Below are positions 37,401-49,212 of a DNA stretch of 64,000 nt, one piece after another. The translations under genes and the position numbers were made by a program. The stretch comes from Multifurca ochricompacta (taxonomy: Eukaryota > Basidiomycota > Agaricomycetes > Russulales > Russulaceae). The stretch lies in assembly GCA_022496185.1 (NCBI GenBank), contig WTXG01000037.1:124001-188000 (forward strand). The letters are read 5' to 3'. The notes under the pieces were generated by a model that searched no databases, was not told the origin of the DNA, and saw only the letters and a list, made by a program, of their open reading frames with translations. The number at the start of each line of letters is the position of its first letter. Position 1 is the stretch's first letter.

Positions 37401-38297
37401 AGGCGGATGAGTTGGCGCGTAAAGAGGTTCGTCATATTTTTTAAACTTCACCCCCTTTCTCTCCATCTTTTAAATTAAATGTCTCATTTGGTCTTTTTCT
37501 GACTTTTTCCCACACAGAGGGAAGAGCGGGACATACGAGAGGTACAGTTCATTTGCCCTGGTTCGTTGGTTCTGATAAATTGAGTTCTGACAATGAGATT
37601 TCATATATATAAGCGAGTAGAAGGAGAAGCCAGAGAGGTACGTACGTAGCACATAAACCCATTTTCGTCCTCTCTTTTTGTTCTTTTTGTTTCTTTTGTT
37701 TTTTTTTTTTTTTTTTTTAAATAATTTCACGGCCCGCGCTAATTTTACTCTTGGACCAGCGACTGGCAAAGAAGGCATGAAGAAGAGATCAAGGGGGATG
37801 TACTGCACCGACATGCCGCCATTGTCTAACTCGGATCTGTACATCACCTCACATCCGCCCTCTGCCGCACTGTCGCACCCTCCACCGCTTCCACCACCTC
37901 CCCCGGTATTAGGCGGCTTCCCCACGCCGACGTCACCGATGGCGCCACCGGCGTTTTACAAACGACAACTCTTGATGGAGATGGAGGGCGTGTAGATTCG
38001 AGCGACGAAGACGGGATGAGGATGAGGTGATGAGGATGGCGATGAGGAGGAGGAGGATGATGATGATGAGAGGACGAGTTCGAGGATTCGGAGCCGACCG
38101 AGGCAACGGCGACTGAAGTGGATGCGGAGGAGAGCGTCACGTCAGAGGGTGAAGTGAGCGCGTCGCTGATGGAAAGAAGTGGAGCCGGAGCCAAAGTGAT
38201 GGACAAGTGGGTCACAGTCAAGGAGGAGGACAACAGCAACAGCAACAGCAACAGCAACAACAGGCACAGGCACAGCCACCGTTGCACCCTGTCGTGA
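34412..38297 (+). CDS. BCS1-like AAA ATPase with several frame breaks
   Basis: Related to Bcs1, the mitochondrial inner-membrane AAA chaperone for the Rieske protein; basidiomycetes often have several such genes. The start at 34412 gives MEAVKGFLAPLGLNTSSIQD, then RASISAWNGF, DYPYDWLMHWLSKQPAWGRS, EFEITTRSVGRNQLNQ, HTIYYRGHWLK, VVARNNDILKRLVLEAKREY, Walker A (GVPG and SGKTS, split by an intron), Walker B (ILLLEDLDAAF), TTNHIERLDPALSRPGRMD and a charged coiled tail. Breaks: a G10 run at 35352-35361 where a multiple of three is needed; an in-frame TGA at 36373 inside the conserved GLLNSLDG block, apparently one base short; and frame slips in the acidic tail around 38017-38072. The C-terminus after about 37740 is unresolved, so the end is approximate. 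Either an uncorrected assembly or a recent pseudogene. Confidence 0.8.
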
Positions 38298-39546
38298 CGG
38301 GGGAGTCTGTATCCGCAGCAGGAGCAGGAGTAACAACAACGCTCATACCGTCGTCACGGTCATCATCATAATCGTCGTCGTGAGTGGTGATGAAGTTAGG
38401 GTTAGGGTTAGGGGGCGGGGGCGCTCCCTCTTTTTTCTTTTTCTTTTTTCGCATGTGTGTGTCTTTTGCTTTTTTGGATTTCGTCTGACGTGATGGATGG
38501 TGGTCGGAACAACCGGACGATGGCAGGCTTTGTGGTCACTTTTCAACTTGTGATTCCCCTTTTTTTTTCCTTTTTTTTATATTGTTTTTTTTTGATTTCT
38601 CCGCGTCATCATCATCTTCCTCCTCCCCCTTCCTCCCTCCTCCTTCCCCCTCTTCTTCTCCCGCATACTCCATCTACAGAACCCAAAGTACAGTTCCGGT
38701 ATCAACTTTTATATTTCTTTTTTGTGTGTGTATATGTGGATTTGTTAATAGCAGTTAGGTTAACTCCCCCCCCCCCTCCCCCTCCCCCTTTCTCCCCATC
38801 CATATGTTGTACGTACGTATTTTTCGCGCCCCTACCTACCCTCCCTCCCTCTACCCCACACGCTTCTCTTATTATTCCTCCCCTCCCAACCCTAGAGCAC
38901 CCTTTTTTGTTTTTTGTTAAATAAACGCAATAATAATAATAATAAAAAAAGAGAAAACGGAAAAAAAAAAAGAGGGAGGGGTTTTCTTTTTTTTTTTCCA
39001 CCGCGCCCTACCTAAACCCCCCGTTCATCCCCCGTCGCCGCCTTCCCCTCCCTCCCAAAGCAAAAGGAGTAGGAGTAGCATCATCAAGACGGGCACAGAA
39101 CCTACAGAGACCGTGCAGTTAGGGTTCCCTTGCCCCCCTCCCTCTCCCCTTCCTTTATCTATCTATCAATTGAAATTTTTTTTTTCTGTTTTGTTTGATA
39201 TTGGTAGGCCGCGGGCAAGGGGGGGGGGGGGCAGGAGGGAGGCTCCCTTAACTTTAACATTTTAACCTAACCTAAAACTTAGGGCTAAGATAAACTAGAA
39301 CAGAAGAAATAACCCAACCCCAACCTCCCTCCCCTCCTTTTTTTAATTAATTAATTTATTAAATTTTTAAAGTGCCAGCAGAACGGTTTTCCGTTTGTGT
39401 TGGGTTTGATTGATACATAGATAAATTATTTAAGCTAGTACTTTTTTATTTATTTATTAACACGCAAACAAAGATAGGGAGAGAGAGAGAGAGAGAGAGA
39501 GATTCTATCTATTACAACGGTCCTGTGTTCTCAAAAGTTCATTATT
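38298..39546. other. Convergent 3' region, BCS1-like / VPS1
   Basis: Shared 3' flank. Contains three perfect TTAGGG units at 38396-38413 followed by a G-rich block, long T and C tracts, and a GA repeat at 39479-39502. No gene seen. Confidence 0.45.
38396..38413 (+). repeat. Interstitial TTAGGG repeat, three units
   Basis: Three exact copies of the fungal telomere hexamer, running into GGCGGGGGCG. It lies between genes, far from any visible chromosome end. Too short to imply a former telomere. Confidence 0.8.
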
Positions 39547-42500
39547 TTATGATGATGAAGTAGCAGAAGCTGAGGTCAAAGTAACCTCGGTCAAAATCTT
39601 GAACGCGTCCCTATACGCGTCCAACAACGCCTTGACGCGCGTACGTTCCGCGACGAGTCCCGTATCCTCGTTCAGCAATTCACCAAACAAACTCGGTTTG
39701 TAAAGTGAGCTGACCAACCGATTTTGCACTTGTTGAGAGCTATAGTTCACCAAGAGGTGCATGATCGCCTTGGGCACTAAATCCTGTACGCTCTCCCTCA
39801 CGATCGAAAAGTAAGACGCGATGAGAGATCGGATCAAATTAATCTCCATCTCCTCTCGTACCGTCATCTGCGTCCCATCACCTGCGACCTATTGAAAGAG
39901 AAAAAAAAAAAAGAGGTGAGGACGAGGACGAGGACTTAAATCGTCAGGTTATCTCGGATCCGGATAACCCGGTAATAACAATACGTACCGCTTCAATATG
40001 TTTGCCCAAACTTTTCATATCATACGCCGCACTGTTCCCATCATGCTTCCCTGCCAACAACAACCCTGACCGCAATATAGCATCCGTACCAGACACGTCC
40101 CGTCCAGAAGCCACTACCACATCCGATCCACCCGAAACCCCCAGCGCGGCGGCACCAACAGAAGTGGCGCCGCCGATGGCAGAAGCAGATGTAGAAGCAG
40201 ATGCAGAACCGGCACCAATCGGTCCCGGTCCATTTTGTCCAAAAAAGTAGTTCAGGAAAGTTTCGCGTGCCGTATGTGGTGATGCCCCCCCAGCGTGATA
40301 TTGCTGTTGCTGTTGCTGTTGCTGTTGTTGTAGTAGTAATGCTTGTTGTTGTTGTTGCGCGTGCGAGATTCGGTGGTGTGAACCCACGCGCGACTCGCTT
40401 GCATTTGATGACCGCGGTGACACCTTGGCACCTCCACCACGGGGACGCTCCCGTTCGTATTGCAACATCCCCGAGGCAGATCGAGTTGAGGCCACGGTCG
40501 TATTAGATGGAGCACTAGCGCCAGGCGGGAACTCGTCCGCCGAGTCCGTGGCCCCATCATCGTCTCCACCGCCGCCGTTAGTATTGGTTGGGCCGACCAA
40601 CGGAGAACCATTCACAATCACCGCCGCCGCCGAATTCGTGGCGGGGTCTGCCGACTTGGCCTAGCAAAATTTGGCGCAAAAAAAAAAAAAAAGCACAAAA
40701 CATGGGTTAGCAAAAATGGAAAAACTCCAAGCGCCAAGCGCCATCGCCTTTTTTTTTTTTCCTTACCCGTGGTGGATGCCCGTGTCCGTACCGAGGAGCT
40801 GGCGGAGTGTGCAGCTGTTGCGTGGTCGCCGTGGCGAACGCAGGGTGGTTCGTATTGATGTACGCGACTTGAATGTCAATGAGGCTCTGTGCATAAGCCG
40901 ACGTTGGGCCGAGGCGTTCGCGCAAAAGCTCGGAGACGGTTTCAACAAGCTGCGTATGTAGCTGCGGGAAACGTTGTAATTCCTAATGCAATGCGATGCA
41001 GTCAAGTTTTGGGAGGCATCGAGTGGGGGAGGGGGGGAGGCAGCGGTACCGTGCTCGTGCAATTATGGCAAATCTTGACGAGCTCTTCATACACGAGCTC
41101 GACGCATCGCAGGCTGGGCGCTTCGAGGAGCTTGATCTGTGGCTTCACGAGCAGGTCGAACGCAACTTCGGGCACGAAAAGGCTAGGACGCGGACCAGTC
41201 GAATTACGGATGGCGGTGCGGATGTCTTGACTGTCGAGTGACTGCGTCGGCTCGATGCTTGCGAGCGCGTTCCCAAAGACGTCATTGAAGATGTAATAGA
41301 TTCGCGCGCCACCGGAAAGCTCTTTGGTTGATATTTCGACGTTCGTACCTTCGATGGATGTGACAAAGTCGCGTGCAAATTGTGTCATGAGCCGGAGAAC
41401 GAGTGAGCCTTGCTGTGGGGGGAAGCGCCGTTCACAACCTGAGAAAGAAAGAAGAGAAAAAGGAGATGGGACGAGCCTGATTGGTGTCACCGAAGATCGC
41501 CTCGTCACCAAACGAGTTGAGCTCCTGCTGCGCTTGTCCCATGAGCGTATTCAGCCGTGCCTTCATGTCGGGCAGCTTGTCGCGTATATGATTCATGAGC
41601 ACCTATAATTTACGAAATTAAGACGCGATTCCCCCCCCCCCCAAAAAAAAAAAAAAAAAGAGAGAGTACGAACCTGATTGAGCGTCTTCGCGAGATATTT
41701 TGTCCCATTCTTACGCGCGATATTCCGATACTGCGAATGACTCCTGAAAAACTCAGCTTCGCTTTCGAGGGCATCAGTCATGCTCTTCTCGACGTTGATA
41801 TCCTGCTGCGAGCGGTTCACGACGCCGATAAAACCAAGTTTGAGCGGGTACACGCGCCCTGTGAGCACGTCGAGCGCGTGAGTTCCCGCGTCCATCAAGT
41901 CGAGCTTCGTTAGGATGCCTATCGTTCGCCGACCTTGCGGGTCGACTGACCGCGCAAGCTTGAGAGACTCTGAGTTGGCGAGATCGACATTCGCGGCAGA
42001 GACAGCGAGGATGACGCTATGATGAAACATATTTTGGTCGCAAAAAGGCATTCTATGTTATATAAATAAAGCACCGTACCAGTTAGGTTTTGAGATGTAG
42101 TCAAGAACGAGGCTCCGGATTTGCCTTTCGATATCACTCGGTTGATCACCCACGGGGATCTACATCGCTCGTATAGTCAGTCCAAACTTCAACTGACTAG
42201 AGAAGGAAAAAACAATAAAAAATAAAAGGCGCGAAACGGCGCTCCGGAGTGATAACAAGCGAGTGAACACAAGATGTAACCGCAACCACAACCGCAAAAT
42301 GCACCTTTGTGAACCCGGGTAAATCGACCAAAGTGAGATCGAGCACGTTGGGACTGTAAATCCGGAGATGTATGGGTAATTTGGACACCCCCTTGTTCTG
42401 ACCCGCGACTCGGAACGTTTCCTGCTCGATCTCTCGTCTGATATCGGCGAAATCGACGAAACGCTTGTCAAGGTGGAGGAATTGGCCCCACTCTTCTCCA

Positions 42501-43120
42501 CCACCGTCACCACCACCACCATCCCCACCGCTTCCGGGCGTATGAATCAATTGCAAAACGAGGGGTCGGCGCGTCACGATTCCTTGACCGCGCGGGAGAA
42601 AGTCGCGCCCGACGATGCTGGTCACCGAACCCCGCCGTGATTATTGTTTGTTAAAAGGAGGTTATTATGAGTAAGAAAAGGAACGAGGAAAGGGGGAAAA
42701 GACCCAATATATATATACATAGTGAGAATGAGAACGATGATGACGACGAATTAAGTTTTTGAAAAAAAAAAAAAAAGGGAATTCACTTTTCGAGTACGCT
42801 GGATTTACCCGCAGATTGACTGCCGACCTGGGGTAAGAAAGAGGGAGGGGGAGGGCAAACAGAAATGAGAGAGGAAGTGGATGGTAGGTGTGGTGCGCGG
42901 TTTCGCCAGGCTTACCACAACCAACTGGGGCATGTCCAGCTCCCCACCTGCAAAAAAAAAGTCCAGACAATAGCCCCACGGGAGGGGAAATGAGGAGAGG
43001 GGAGACAGGTGGGTCAAATTAAGTATATAAAAAAAACGATAGACGGGGTTGAGAATGCGCACCAAGGTTGCTGAATGTGTCCTGGAGCTTATTGACAAGC
43101 TTAATGAGATCCTCATCCAT
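39547..43120 (-). CDS. VPS1: Dynamin-like GTPase Vps1
   Basis: Large GTPase for vesicle scission at Golgi, endosome and vacuole, and for peroxisome fission. The start at 43120 gives [20 protein letters not shown], then [11 protein letters not shown], the P-loop [47 protein letters not shown] and [13 protein letters not shown]. The middle domain includes [15 protein letters not shown] and [16 protein letters not shown] Ser/Gly/Gln-rich insert carries [13 protein letters not shown], and the GED shows [20 protein letters not shown] and [11 protein letters not shown], with the stop at 39547. The linker has poly-Gln (CAG/CAA tract about 40302-40364) and Ala/Gly-rich parts. One intron, near 41475, seems to need a GC donor (CAG/GCTCGT) to keep the frame. 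Vps1 rather than Dnm1 because of the linker and [10 protein letters not shown] block; this subtype call is by recall. Confidence 0.93.
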
Positions 43121-43352
43121 AATTACTAACTGAAATAACGATGTTCTTTGTTGAAAGGGTAGAAAGGAAGTGATACAGTTATAAGAGGCGAGAGGGTGAG
43201 TGCGTGAGTGAGCGTTGCTTTCTCCGAGACGCGTCGTATCATCACGGCAGCCGGCATCCAACACAACCCAAAGTGGTCGAACAAAAGTATATTTCTCTCG
43301 TTCTATCTATTTATTTTCACTCATCGACCTACAAAAGCCCCTCCTGAAGTAC

Positions 43353-44567
43353 TCAGATAGCCTTGTTCTTGACCAACTCTGCCAAAACAACCACCAATTA
43401 TATAAGACAATTAGAGGAGGGAAATAAAATTTAAAAAAAAAAAAACACTCACGCTCGACTTCAGACACGGCCCATGCAAGCATATCTTTCTGAGTCTTCT
43501 CCTCAGAGATGCCCTTTAACACATTGTCAACCACGGTCTTAACCAGTTGAGCCTGCTCGTTCTCCTTCTCTTGCTGCTCAAAGCGTGCCCAACTATCCAA
43601 CACCGCCTTGATCTCAGTAGCAAGCGCGACGCGCTGACGCTGTACGAACGCATCCGCCTCGAGCTGCGCGGTCTCCTGTATGTATACAAAAAGAAGCCCA
43701 CAAGACGTGATAAGTCGCTCGCGCGATGCGAAAAAAGAAAGGGGAAGGACAGGAGAGAGTGAACGCGCCTTGGAAATGGCAAAGAGTCCCTCGGTGAGCG
43801 AGACGACGTCCTTCATTTGGCCAACGGCGTCGATACGATCCTTCACAGCCTGTGTGTGCTCTTCACGCGCGCCGTCAAGTACACCCTTGATACGGGCGAT
43901 GTGATTCTCGGCCCATTCTTTGTACGGCAAGCGAATGGTCTGCAAACATGTGCATGTTTCAATTAGCTCTCCCCTTCCCTTTCGCACTACATTAAGCATA
44001 AACATTCTCTCTCTCTCTCTCTCTGTACTTTTTCCCTTTCACTGCCCGAGGTATACCCCTTTCCCCTCTCTCCACCGAAAGAAGAAAAAAAAAAAAGAAC
44101 AGCGCACCTTGGCAATGTAAGCAAAGAGGATAAAGTACCCAACGGCGATGACCGTCTCCTCGTTGAAAACGTATAGTTCCTGAGAGATGGCAGTCGCGAG
44201 AAGGCCGCTACCGAGGATGGCTGTGCCGGTTTTGGTGATCAAGCTCGGGTGCGAGGGAAGCTTGTCGATGATTTCGGCAGCACGTTCCGCGGGTGGGGGT
44301 GGATTTGAGGAGGACGATGAGGCCATCGCACGGCTGAAAAAAAAAAAGAAAACCCCCCAAAGGAGGGAGGGGGGGACGGTGAGGTGTCAGGGAACGAGTA
44401 CATGAGGTGTAAAAGTCCGACTCAGACTCACGCAGTGAGGATTTGAGGGATGGCGGCATGAGGGCGTACGCGTGATACTGTAGAAATAATAATCAGTTGA
44501 GAGATAAATGAAGGCGAACAGACGTGCCAGATGTGCGAAGAGAGTTGAAAGCGATTCTGGAAGCCAT
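43353..44567 (-). CDS. ATP4: Mitochondrial ATP synthase subunit b (subunit 4)
   Basis: Peripheral-stalk subunit of the F1Fo ATP synthase in the inner membrane. The start at 44567 gives a basic, Ser-rich presequence (MASRIAFNSLRTSGTSV), then SRVRPHAAIPQILTA. The mature part begins near PPPAERAAEIIDKLPSHPS, followed by the first membrane helix TGTAILGSGLLATAISQELY and the second, VIAVGYFILFAYIAK. The long charged stalk helix includes PYKEWAENHIARIKGVLDGA, LEADAFVQRQRVALATEIKA and NEQAQLVKTVVDNVLKGI, and the protein ends AELVKNKAI at 43353. Exon phases agree throughout. It lies 232 bp downstream of the VPS1 start and only 109 bp from the next minus-strand gene, a compact same-strand trio. Confidence 0.94.
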
Positions 44568-44676
44568 CGTCGTCGTCGTTGTTTGTCGGCGGTTTGGGTT
44601 GTTCGTGCGTTGGCGGTTTTTCGTTACCGGCTTTTCCGATAAATATTCCCACGCATTTTTATAATTAATATTAATA

Positions 44677-46128
44677 TTAATACCTTTCACCACGAGCAGC
44701 ACGAGAAACTAATTTAAATCGTTTTCCCAAATGTCGTTTCCCATGTTCAATCACGCAAGTCCCCATCACTGACACGTCTTTCAACGAATCCAAGACTTCA
44801 CCGACTTTGAAACGAGTTTGTATCATCTTGGAACTTTGTTCCGGGTTGTATATCATCTGCAAAAAGTCCCGCTCTACCTTGTCCTCCACCTCTTTCTTCG
44901 TCTCGTTCCTAGGATTAGCATCAAGGACGAGATAATTTGCCGGACTGAATTAAATGTAGATGTACCTTGTCCACTTCTGCTCCTCATCGAATCTCGTGAG
45001 CACGCACCCCCGTTTCAAGCCGAGTGAGCGGTACGACCTCCACTTGGCCGCAAGATCCACATGCGGCACAGCGCTCCTTTGTGATGCTCCCCCCCCAGCA
45101 TTCACCCGAACCTGATCTTTGGCATAACCTCCCATCTCATCAAAAACAGTGTCTTTGTGCCTCCTCTTCATCGTTGTCATCTCCAGGCCGTCGTCATCAC
45201 CACCCACAAGTGACTCGTCCAAGCGCACACGTTTAGGCGGACGCACCGACGCTCCCATCGTAGGCGACAACGAAGACGATAGCGTGCGCGCCGACGCGCG
45301 CCGCTTGCCATGTATCTTCCTCGGTGCTTTTTCTCTTATCAAAACAGCCTGCCAAGAAAAGGGAGGGGAGAAAAAAGCCAGGCCAGACGCGGATCAATAA
45401 AGAAGATCTTGTATGTGACGGACTGGAGGCAGACAGACTGGCAAGGGTTTTACTGGGGCTGCCTCCTCGGCGCCGCCGTCGAGAACATAACGCGCGATCG
45501 CGACTCGAAAGTTCTCCCGTACACAGCGCGCAATCCACGCCGCGTCAAAGACCTTGTTAAGTGAATTGTGAATTTGAATTTTCATTCCGTCAGCAGGTAG
45601 ATATATGCGCTCACTATCAGTCCCTGTGCAGATATCCTGTCATCTCACGAAGAACGTCAGTGCACAGTCTACCTTTTTTTTTCTTTCTTTGGAATCCCCC
45701 AATGCAACAAGCACTCCCGTACGCTGGTGCAAGAAAGAGAAAGGGGGAGGGAACGCACCTGGCTACCGATGAGTCACCGGGACCGCTACAGAAGTAGTAC
45801 TGCGCGGTACGCTGTTCTTCATATGAGCGTGCCACTGTTCCTCCGTGCATATCTGTGGGCGGGCGGTTTAAGTATAGCAAAAGAGAACCCTCTCGTTAGC
45901 GCGTATTGGAAGGGCAAAAGCTAGGAAGGGGAAGGGCACGCGTGAGGTTAATTTACCCCAGGAGCGGATAAGTGCGGAAGAAACTGTTGGGCTGAAAGAC
46001 GCTGAGTTGCGCATGCACGTATGCATATAAGATGATGTTTCGGGGCCCATTGAGCGTCGTACAGAGAGTAATCTGACCGAGTGCGCACCTAGTGTACCTG
46101 AGAATAATTGTGATTCACGTTGGCTCAT
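44677..46128 (-). CDS. Unrecognised basic nuclear-type protein
   Basis: I do not recognise the family. The proposed start at 46128 (MSQRESQLFS) splices in phase to ASFSPTVSSALIRSWG and DMHGGTVARSYEEQRTAQYY. Next is DSERIYLPADGMKIQIHNSL with VFDAAWIARCVRENFRVAIA. Then comes a basic, Ser-rich, charged middle (REKAPRKIHGKRRASARTLS, RPPKRVRLDESLVGGDDDG), which looks like a nuclear localisation region. The last two blocks are AAKWRSYRSLGLKRGCVLTR and KVERDFLQMIYNPEQSSKMI, with the stop at 44677. The junction near 45628 does not fit by one base (a GGG where GG would fit), so one exon border or base is wrong. The gene shares a 130-bp promoter with the plus-strand gene at 46259. Confidence 0.6.
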
Positions 46129-46258
46129 TGTTACGTTAAAGAGTGTGAGGTGCGCCAGGCAAGGTAAGAATGCCCCGGGCCGTGTTGTGCTGGCACTTGC
46201 GTAGTATACCACTCTACCACTGCCACTCTCCACCAGTTCAGTTACAAGTATCACCACA
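46129..46258. promoter_or_regulatory. 130-bp divergent promoter
   Basis: The two start codons at 46128 (minus) and 46259 (plus) are only 130 bp apart, so both promoters overlap. Contains CACTCTACCACTGCCACTCT-type direct repeats near 46210-46229. No factor site is claimed. Confidence 0.5.
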
Positions 46259-47551
46259 ATGGACTCATCCCTGATGCAAGCACACTCACCATCACAAGAC
46301 CTACCCATCAAAACAGAAGAACGTCTTCGCGTGAGTTTGATTCGTCAGTCTACCAAAAAGAAAAACGCGCATATACGTTATCCAGCCCATCCTCGGGCCA
46401 ACACAAGGAGGTGGGCCACAACCGCCGCCCCCACCACCACCACAGCGAGTCGTTCAACGGTATAAAGACAAGTAAGTTAGCAGAATAAATCCTCTCCATT
46501 TCTTCCATTTCATTTCCTTAACGCGCAAATCTGCAGATTCCAAACTCTTCGCGAACGCTATGACACCGTCACCTCAGTGCGTGTCCCTCCCTTTCTTCTT
46601 CTTCAGGAAAAAAAAGCACGACTATTGCTCATCCCTCGATACCCAACTATACTCTCTATTCATATAGATGCACGCAGAATACTCACGTGCCATCCAACGC
46701 GCGACAGAAAAGGAACAACGCCTCCAAGCTGAGATCAAGTGAGACGAGTGTCTCCCCTTCCTTTCCCCTTCTGAATTTTTCTTTTGAACGGTCGTGTTTC
46801 CAGTATGCTATTAGATGCCGCTCTCGCTACTTCATTATCACAATCCCAATCCCAATCCCAATTATCACCCTCCTCAGCACCCTCGGCACCAGGACCAGGA
46901 CCAGGACCAGGACCGACCTCGAACTCAAACTCAAACTCAGACTCAAACTCGAACTCGGCCTCAGGCTCAGTACAATCAACGACGACACCTACGTCCGTTC
47001 ACGCTCAACTACCCTCTCCTTTGGCGCCAACAGGTCCAACGAATGCGACCTCTTCGAACTCTGGTGGCAGCACCGTACACGCGCGTATAAACGGGCACAC
47101 CCCTTCTTTCGTCCCTCCTCCACATTCGCATTCGCATTCGCACGGACACGGACATGGACATGGGCACACTCAAGGGTCTAATCATCACGCAACAGCTGTA
47201 TCTCCCGAGGTACGCTTCCCCGCCACCTCAACACGATAACCCGGTCCATTTACTCAAAAAAAAAAAAAACGCGCGACCCCCCCCCCTCCCTCCCTTCCGC
47301 CCTGACAGGGAACTGCAGCGCCTGCGCCACCACCACTACCGGCACCCCCATTCGCGCCTAGTGGAGGTGCCGACTACGTACCCAATTACCACTTGTCATC
47401 ATCATCTTCACCATCATCATCGCCATCTTCCCCCTCTTCCTCTTATGATTACCTCAGTCTTACCGCTCCTCATCCTCCAGTAGCAGTAGCAAAGACTGCT
47501 AGTACCGGTACGCTCGTACCCTTACCCGTGCCGGTTCACTCACGACGTTGA
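46259..47551 (+). CDS. Low-complexity protein with N-terminal coiled coil
   Basis: Function unknown. The start at 46259 gives MDSSLMQAHSPSQDLPIKTE. Exons joined in phase continue with PILGPTQGGGPQPPPPPPQ, RVVQRYKDKFQTLRERYDTV and MHAEYSRAIQRATEKEQRLQ, ending AEINMLLDAALA, which together form a heptad-like helix of about 60 residues. The rest is low complexity: SQ repeats, PGPGPGPG, SNSNS and a His-rich HSHSHSHGHGHG stretch, then a Pro/Ser-rich tail (SSYDYLSLTAPHPPV) and a stop at 47551. The short coiled coil with a disordered tail resembles subunits of chromatin or transcription complexes, but that is only an impression. No frame break seen. Confidence 0.7.
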
Positions 47552-49212
47552 TTTGAACTCCCGTGTGTGTGTATATGTCTCTGTCTCTGTCTCTGTCTCT
47601 ATGTGTCTGTGCGTGTCTGTGTGTCTCTGTATGGAGGGTGTTTTCTTGTTCATCATTTGGGTAATTAACAGGATATAAATAATATATCTAATGGCGCTCT
47701 AATTCACCGTTGTGACACAAATGTTTTCTGTTTTTATTTATTTATTTCGAGACGAGACGCGCAGTACGTGGTACGTGGTAGAAAAAGACAACAACAACTT
47801 GCAGATCTCCAGATCTCGATCTTTCTCTTCACTTTTTTTATTTTTTATTTAAAAAAAAAAACTAAAACTGTGAGAGGAAAAAAGACAGAGCGAGATTGAG
47901 ATTGAGATTGACTATTAAAGGGGAAGCTTCGAAAAATAAAATAAAAAAGCGAGAGATTTCTTTTATTTTCTTTCGCAGATTCATGCATAATGCGATGGAT
48001 GATGGATTAGAAGGGGGTCATCATCATCAGGATTCCTTCCCTTCCCTTCCCTTCCTTCCTTTTTCTTTTTTTTTTTTTGGAGGTTGATACCATCAAAATC
48101 AATGCAACGTCGTAAGGGGCGTGAGTGAGTGAGTGAATGAGTGAGCGTAATTGTTTACGGGTCCTCTTTGGTTTTTGGTTGACCCTTTTCCTCACCTGGG
48201 GTGTGGGGGAACGACAACAAAAATAAAAATAAAAAAAAGGGGAGCGTGGTTTGGGTCTCTTTCGGGGGGGGGAATGCGTGCGTTAATGTGTAGTGTATGT
48301 GTACTTTGTCTGTTAATTTTCAAATCAGGGTCTTTCCTACTTGTTGAAACTTATGCTTATGTTGCCAAAAAAAAAAACAACTGAAGGGTGGTAGTTGGTG
48401 TGTGTGTAGACGAAACTCAAGCTCAAGAGTACTACTTATAAACAAAAAAAGTCCAAGAACATTTCTTTTGCTTCTTCGCTTTCTTATTTGTTCTACCGGA
48501 TTTTCTGTTCTGTCTCTGGTTACGGGAGATGACCAAACAGCCTCTCCTTCCACACCCCCCCCTTCCCACACGCACACACAAAAAACTTGAGACAAATAGA
48601 TAAAAAAAAAGACAAGGAATGGAGGTTTAAAAAGAGAGAGAGAGAGAAGAGACCTGTCAGCGGAGTCGTCAGCAAAAAAGTACAACACAAGGAAAAAAAA
48701 AAGAAAACAAAAAGGGGTGTTTGGCCGGTGCGACTCGACTCGTGCGAAGAAAGAGAAGGGAAAAATAATTAAATCAATCAACACAGAACAATGAGCAACA
48801 GGATGCAATGCATAAAAAACGCAATGAAAGACAAGGAGAATGAAAAAACATATAAAGAAGGGAAGGAAAAGGAAAAGGAGCTAACTGGGCGAAGAACGAG
48901 GTTTGATGGTCAAGTCAGGGATGTACAACAGAAAAAGGTCAGGACATGTAAGGGAGAACAGAGCCAAATGATGGGGCGTTCAAAAAAAAGATTGGATAGC
49001 TGGGGATAAACATGGGAGAATTAACTTCCCCCATCGCCGCAGTTCGAGGAGCGAGGGTGAAGCGAGACCAAAAACAAAAAAAAAAACAAAAAAAATAAAA
49101 GAAGATTGGGTGGTTGTTTGTTAGTCTCTCTTGTGTCCGAGCTGGGAATAAAACGCGCAGCAACGAAATCCAATCCACAAAGCCCGTGCAAACCCCCCAA
49201 TGACGTGATAGC
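47552..49212. other. Convergent 3' region, coiled-coil gene / HSF gene
   Basis: Shared 3' flanks. Contains a TCTGTC hexamer array near 47577-47604, GAGATT repeats near 47892-47910, CCTTCC repeats near 48036-48058 and GAGT tetramers near 48121-48140. No gene seen; 48791-49009 on the plus strand is a low-complexity frame. Confidence 0.45.

Noticed and set aside
38396..38413. TTAGGG repeats as a chromosome end
   Set aside because: Only three units, with genes on both sides.
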